Assembly: GCF_954871325.1 (NCBI RefSeq)
Contig: NC_088777.1
Span: 13,183,366-13,247,365, forward strand
Direction: 5' to 3'
Source: Gordionus sp. m RMFG-2023
Lineage: Eukaryota > Nematomorpha > Gordioida > Chordodea > Parachordodidae
DNA: 64,000 nucleotides
The translations under genes and the position numbers were made by a program. The notes beneath the pieces were generated by a model. It was not told where the DNA came from. It saw only the letters and a program-made list of their open reading frames with translations, and searched no databases. Positions 61,883 to 64,000 of this stretch are shown in pieces (the stretch's first letter is position 1; every line of letters starts with the position of its first letter).

Positions 61883-64000
61883 TTTGTCAAAAATTAATTT
61901 TAAATAGCTTTGGCTAATAGTTTTTTTAAAAATGAGTGATCCATATCACTAGTCGTCTTTATTTCAATTATATATAATATATATTCTTGCTTGATCTATC
62001 ATTATCTTTTGTTTCATATTTCTAGTCAATAAGCTCAATGATTTAAAAAAGAATAATTAAAAAAAACTATTAGGCTTTTGGTCATAGCCAATTTTTATGA
62101 CAACAGCTAATAGCTATAGTTAAGCCACAGAATAGAGGGCTATAAATAAGTCATTCTCTGACTAAAGTGAACATTCCTAAAAAATCTTTTCAATAATTAG
62201 TTGGATATCTAAAAGATTTTATTTAGAGCAACTTTTTTTTTACGAGATATTATTTTATTTTAGATTGAAAAATATATTTAATATTAACCAAAGCTTGGTC
62301 TATACAAGTAAAATTAAAACAGCAAATAAATGTTGTTTATGTTCACTCATTGTCATTTCATTGATGATAATGTCTTCTAAAAAGCTCCCCAATGTAAAAT
62401 CCTAAAAGCCAGCAATGGTTTTGTAATGGAATGCTCCATGGATGGATATGAAATGACTACAATATATAATTTTCCATCAAATAATGTCAGAGTTGAAAAA
62501 ATTTCTGGTGATACTGATTTTCCATGAAAATTTTATCACCAATTTGCAAACTAACAACTCTAATATAGATCATCAGACTTTTTTCATGTTTATGTAGTGT
62601 GGCATATCCTATTATTTTGACCAAACATAAAAAATCTGAGGTAAAGTAAATATATTACAAATATACAATATAACTTCTTTATTGATAATCAAGATATAAT
62701 TCACTCTCCATATAGCTAACCAAATGAAAAGTCTGGCTATGATCTAATGTTAAATTATTCTAGATAACTTTTTTATACTCCTCATTATTATTTTAACTAA
62801 TTATTTTTGTTAACATTTTTATATTTTTAAATATTTTTTTGGATGGTAGAGGTAAATAATGTTTCTTTTCGTGGGGGTAAAACATTTGTATTTTTATTTA
62901 CCTTATACCATTTTTTTAAAAATTAACATAAGGATAACCAAAATAATTATTGGAAGAAAAATAAATTTTTTAATGTGCTATTATTTGTAAAAATTTTCAG
63001 AAGTTTCCATATGTAAATAAGTTTCAAGCCAAATTGTGAGAAAAATTTTTTGCGATACACTACTGGATACCTTGGATCTAATATTACCCAATGATAATTA
63101 ACAATTCTGTTCAAAGATTGGATGGGATCAGAACTATATTGAAATCAACTGGTATTATCTTTTAATCTTTGATCTCCACCCTTCAAATATAATATCAAAT
63201 TTCTATGTCGAATTAAATGAATATAATGAATATGTAAAGTCTAAGTAATTATTTATTTATTTTGAACTTTTAAGGCCTATATTGTATATTACAAAATTTA
63301 TAGGTTTATTTTCAATATACTCTTTATTCAGTAAAACTAATAATAAACTAAAAAATTTGTTTATTAGATATTTAAAAAATTTACTAAATTAAATATATTG
63401 GATATTATTACTAAAGTTAACTATATAATGCAATCAGATATGGGCATGACTAAAATGTGTGCCCCTTATCAAAGAAGCTTAATATAAATTATATTAATAT
63501 AGAATCGTATTTAGCTTCATAAGATGAGTTAGGAAATGTTTTTTGTATTTTTAAAAAAAATGGTAACAATAAAATTTCAAAAAAATTATTTTTTTTAAAT
63601 GACTAAACTACATGCCCCCTTATTTTTTTCTATAACTAAATTTCATGTCTCTTTGGAGGTTAACTATAATAAAATTTACTGTATACACATTTTTATAATA
63701 TTAATTTTGGGTTAATATGAAATTTAAATTAGAATATAATATTCCAGAATTTAACTTCACATATTCAAATTTTGCTTAGAAAATAAGATTAATTGTAATA
63801 ATATAATATTTATATGATGAGTCTCTGAATTCTAAAATATTTTAATGATATTCTTTAATAATATCAGAGACCCACAGATCTGGCCCAATGTGGTTAAACA
63901 AACCAAGCCTCATTTTATTTTTTTTTAATACACCTGGGCTGTGCTTAAAAATTTTTTTTAATATCCAGGCTGGGCCTAAAACATATTCTTATAAAAATAT
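61883..64000. other. Gene-poor A/T-rich DNA at the window end
   Basis: No gene is supported. One open stretch on the plus strand (62390-62527, with KASNGFVMECSMDGYEMTT) looks coding-like but has no recognised domain and no clear exon borders. The last 150 bp (CAGAGACCCACAGATCTGGCCC at 63866, then CCTGGGCTGTGC and CCAGGCTGGGCC) look like the start of another hAT-like element cut by the window edge. Confidence 0.4.

Overview
The window is nuclear DNA of a eukaryote with a very AT-rich, transposon-dense genome and spliceosomal introns. Two host genes have clear metazoan counterparts: a MARCH5-type RING-CH ligase and IRE1. This points to an animal or a close relative, but the window alone cannot place the species. 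Intergenic and intronic DNA is mostly A/T; coding exons and transposon ends stand out by higher GC.

Layout. 1-3 kb: eroded LINE (minus) with a 221-bp MITE in it. 3.2-4.85 kb: a three-exon gene of unknown function (plus). 5-15.5 kb: gene-poor DNA with duplicated repeats, a hAT transposase remnant and a 2.1-kb element with minisatellite ends, sitting in an older repeat. 15.5-22.9 kb: a young Ty3/gypsy LTR retrotransposon (minus) with 415-bp LTRs. 23.2-24.1 kb: an integrase fossil. 24.7-29.1 kb: MARCH5 (plus, five or six exons). 30.4-56.3 kb: IRE1/ERN1 (minus, 14 exons found, N-terminus not found), convergent with MARCH5. The rest, to 64 kb, is a Merlin-type element with composite ends, itself split by a hAT element, followed by MITEs and unassigned DNA.

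The main result is the exon structure of IRE1 over 26 kb. Every junction was checked for GT/AG and reading phase. The gene encodes the luminal sensor, one membrane segment, the kinase and the KEN RNase. Its introns hold at least eight elements: hAT, hAT-type MITEs, piggyBac and a Tc1/mariner MITE. One nearly intact hAT of 3533 bp lies in the last intron, which separates two RNase active-site residues.

Functionally, IRE1 (unfolded-protein sensor of the endoplasmic reticulum) and MARCH5 (ubiquitin ligase of the outer mitochondrial membrane) are both organelle stress factors, but nothing here shows shared regulation. They are tail-to-tail with 1.3 kb between stop codons.
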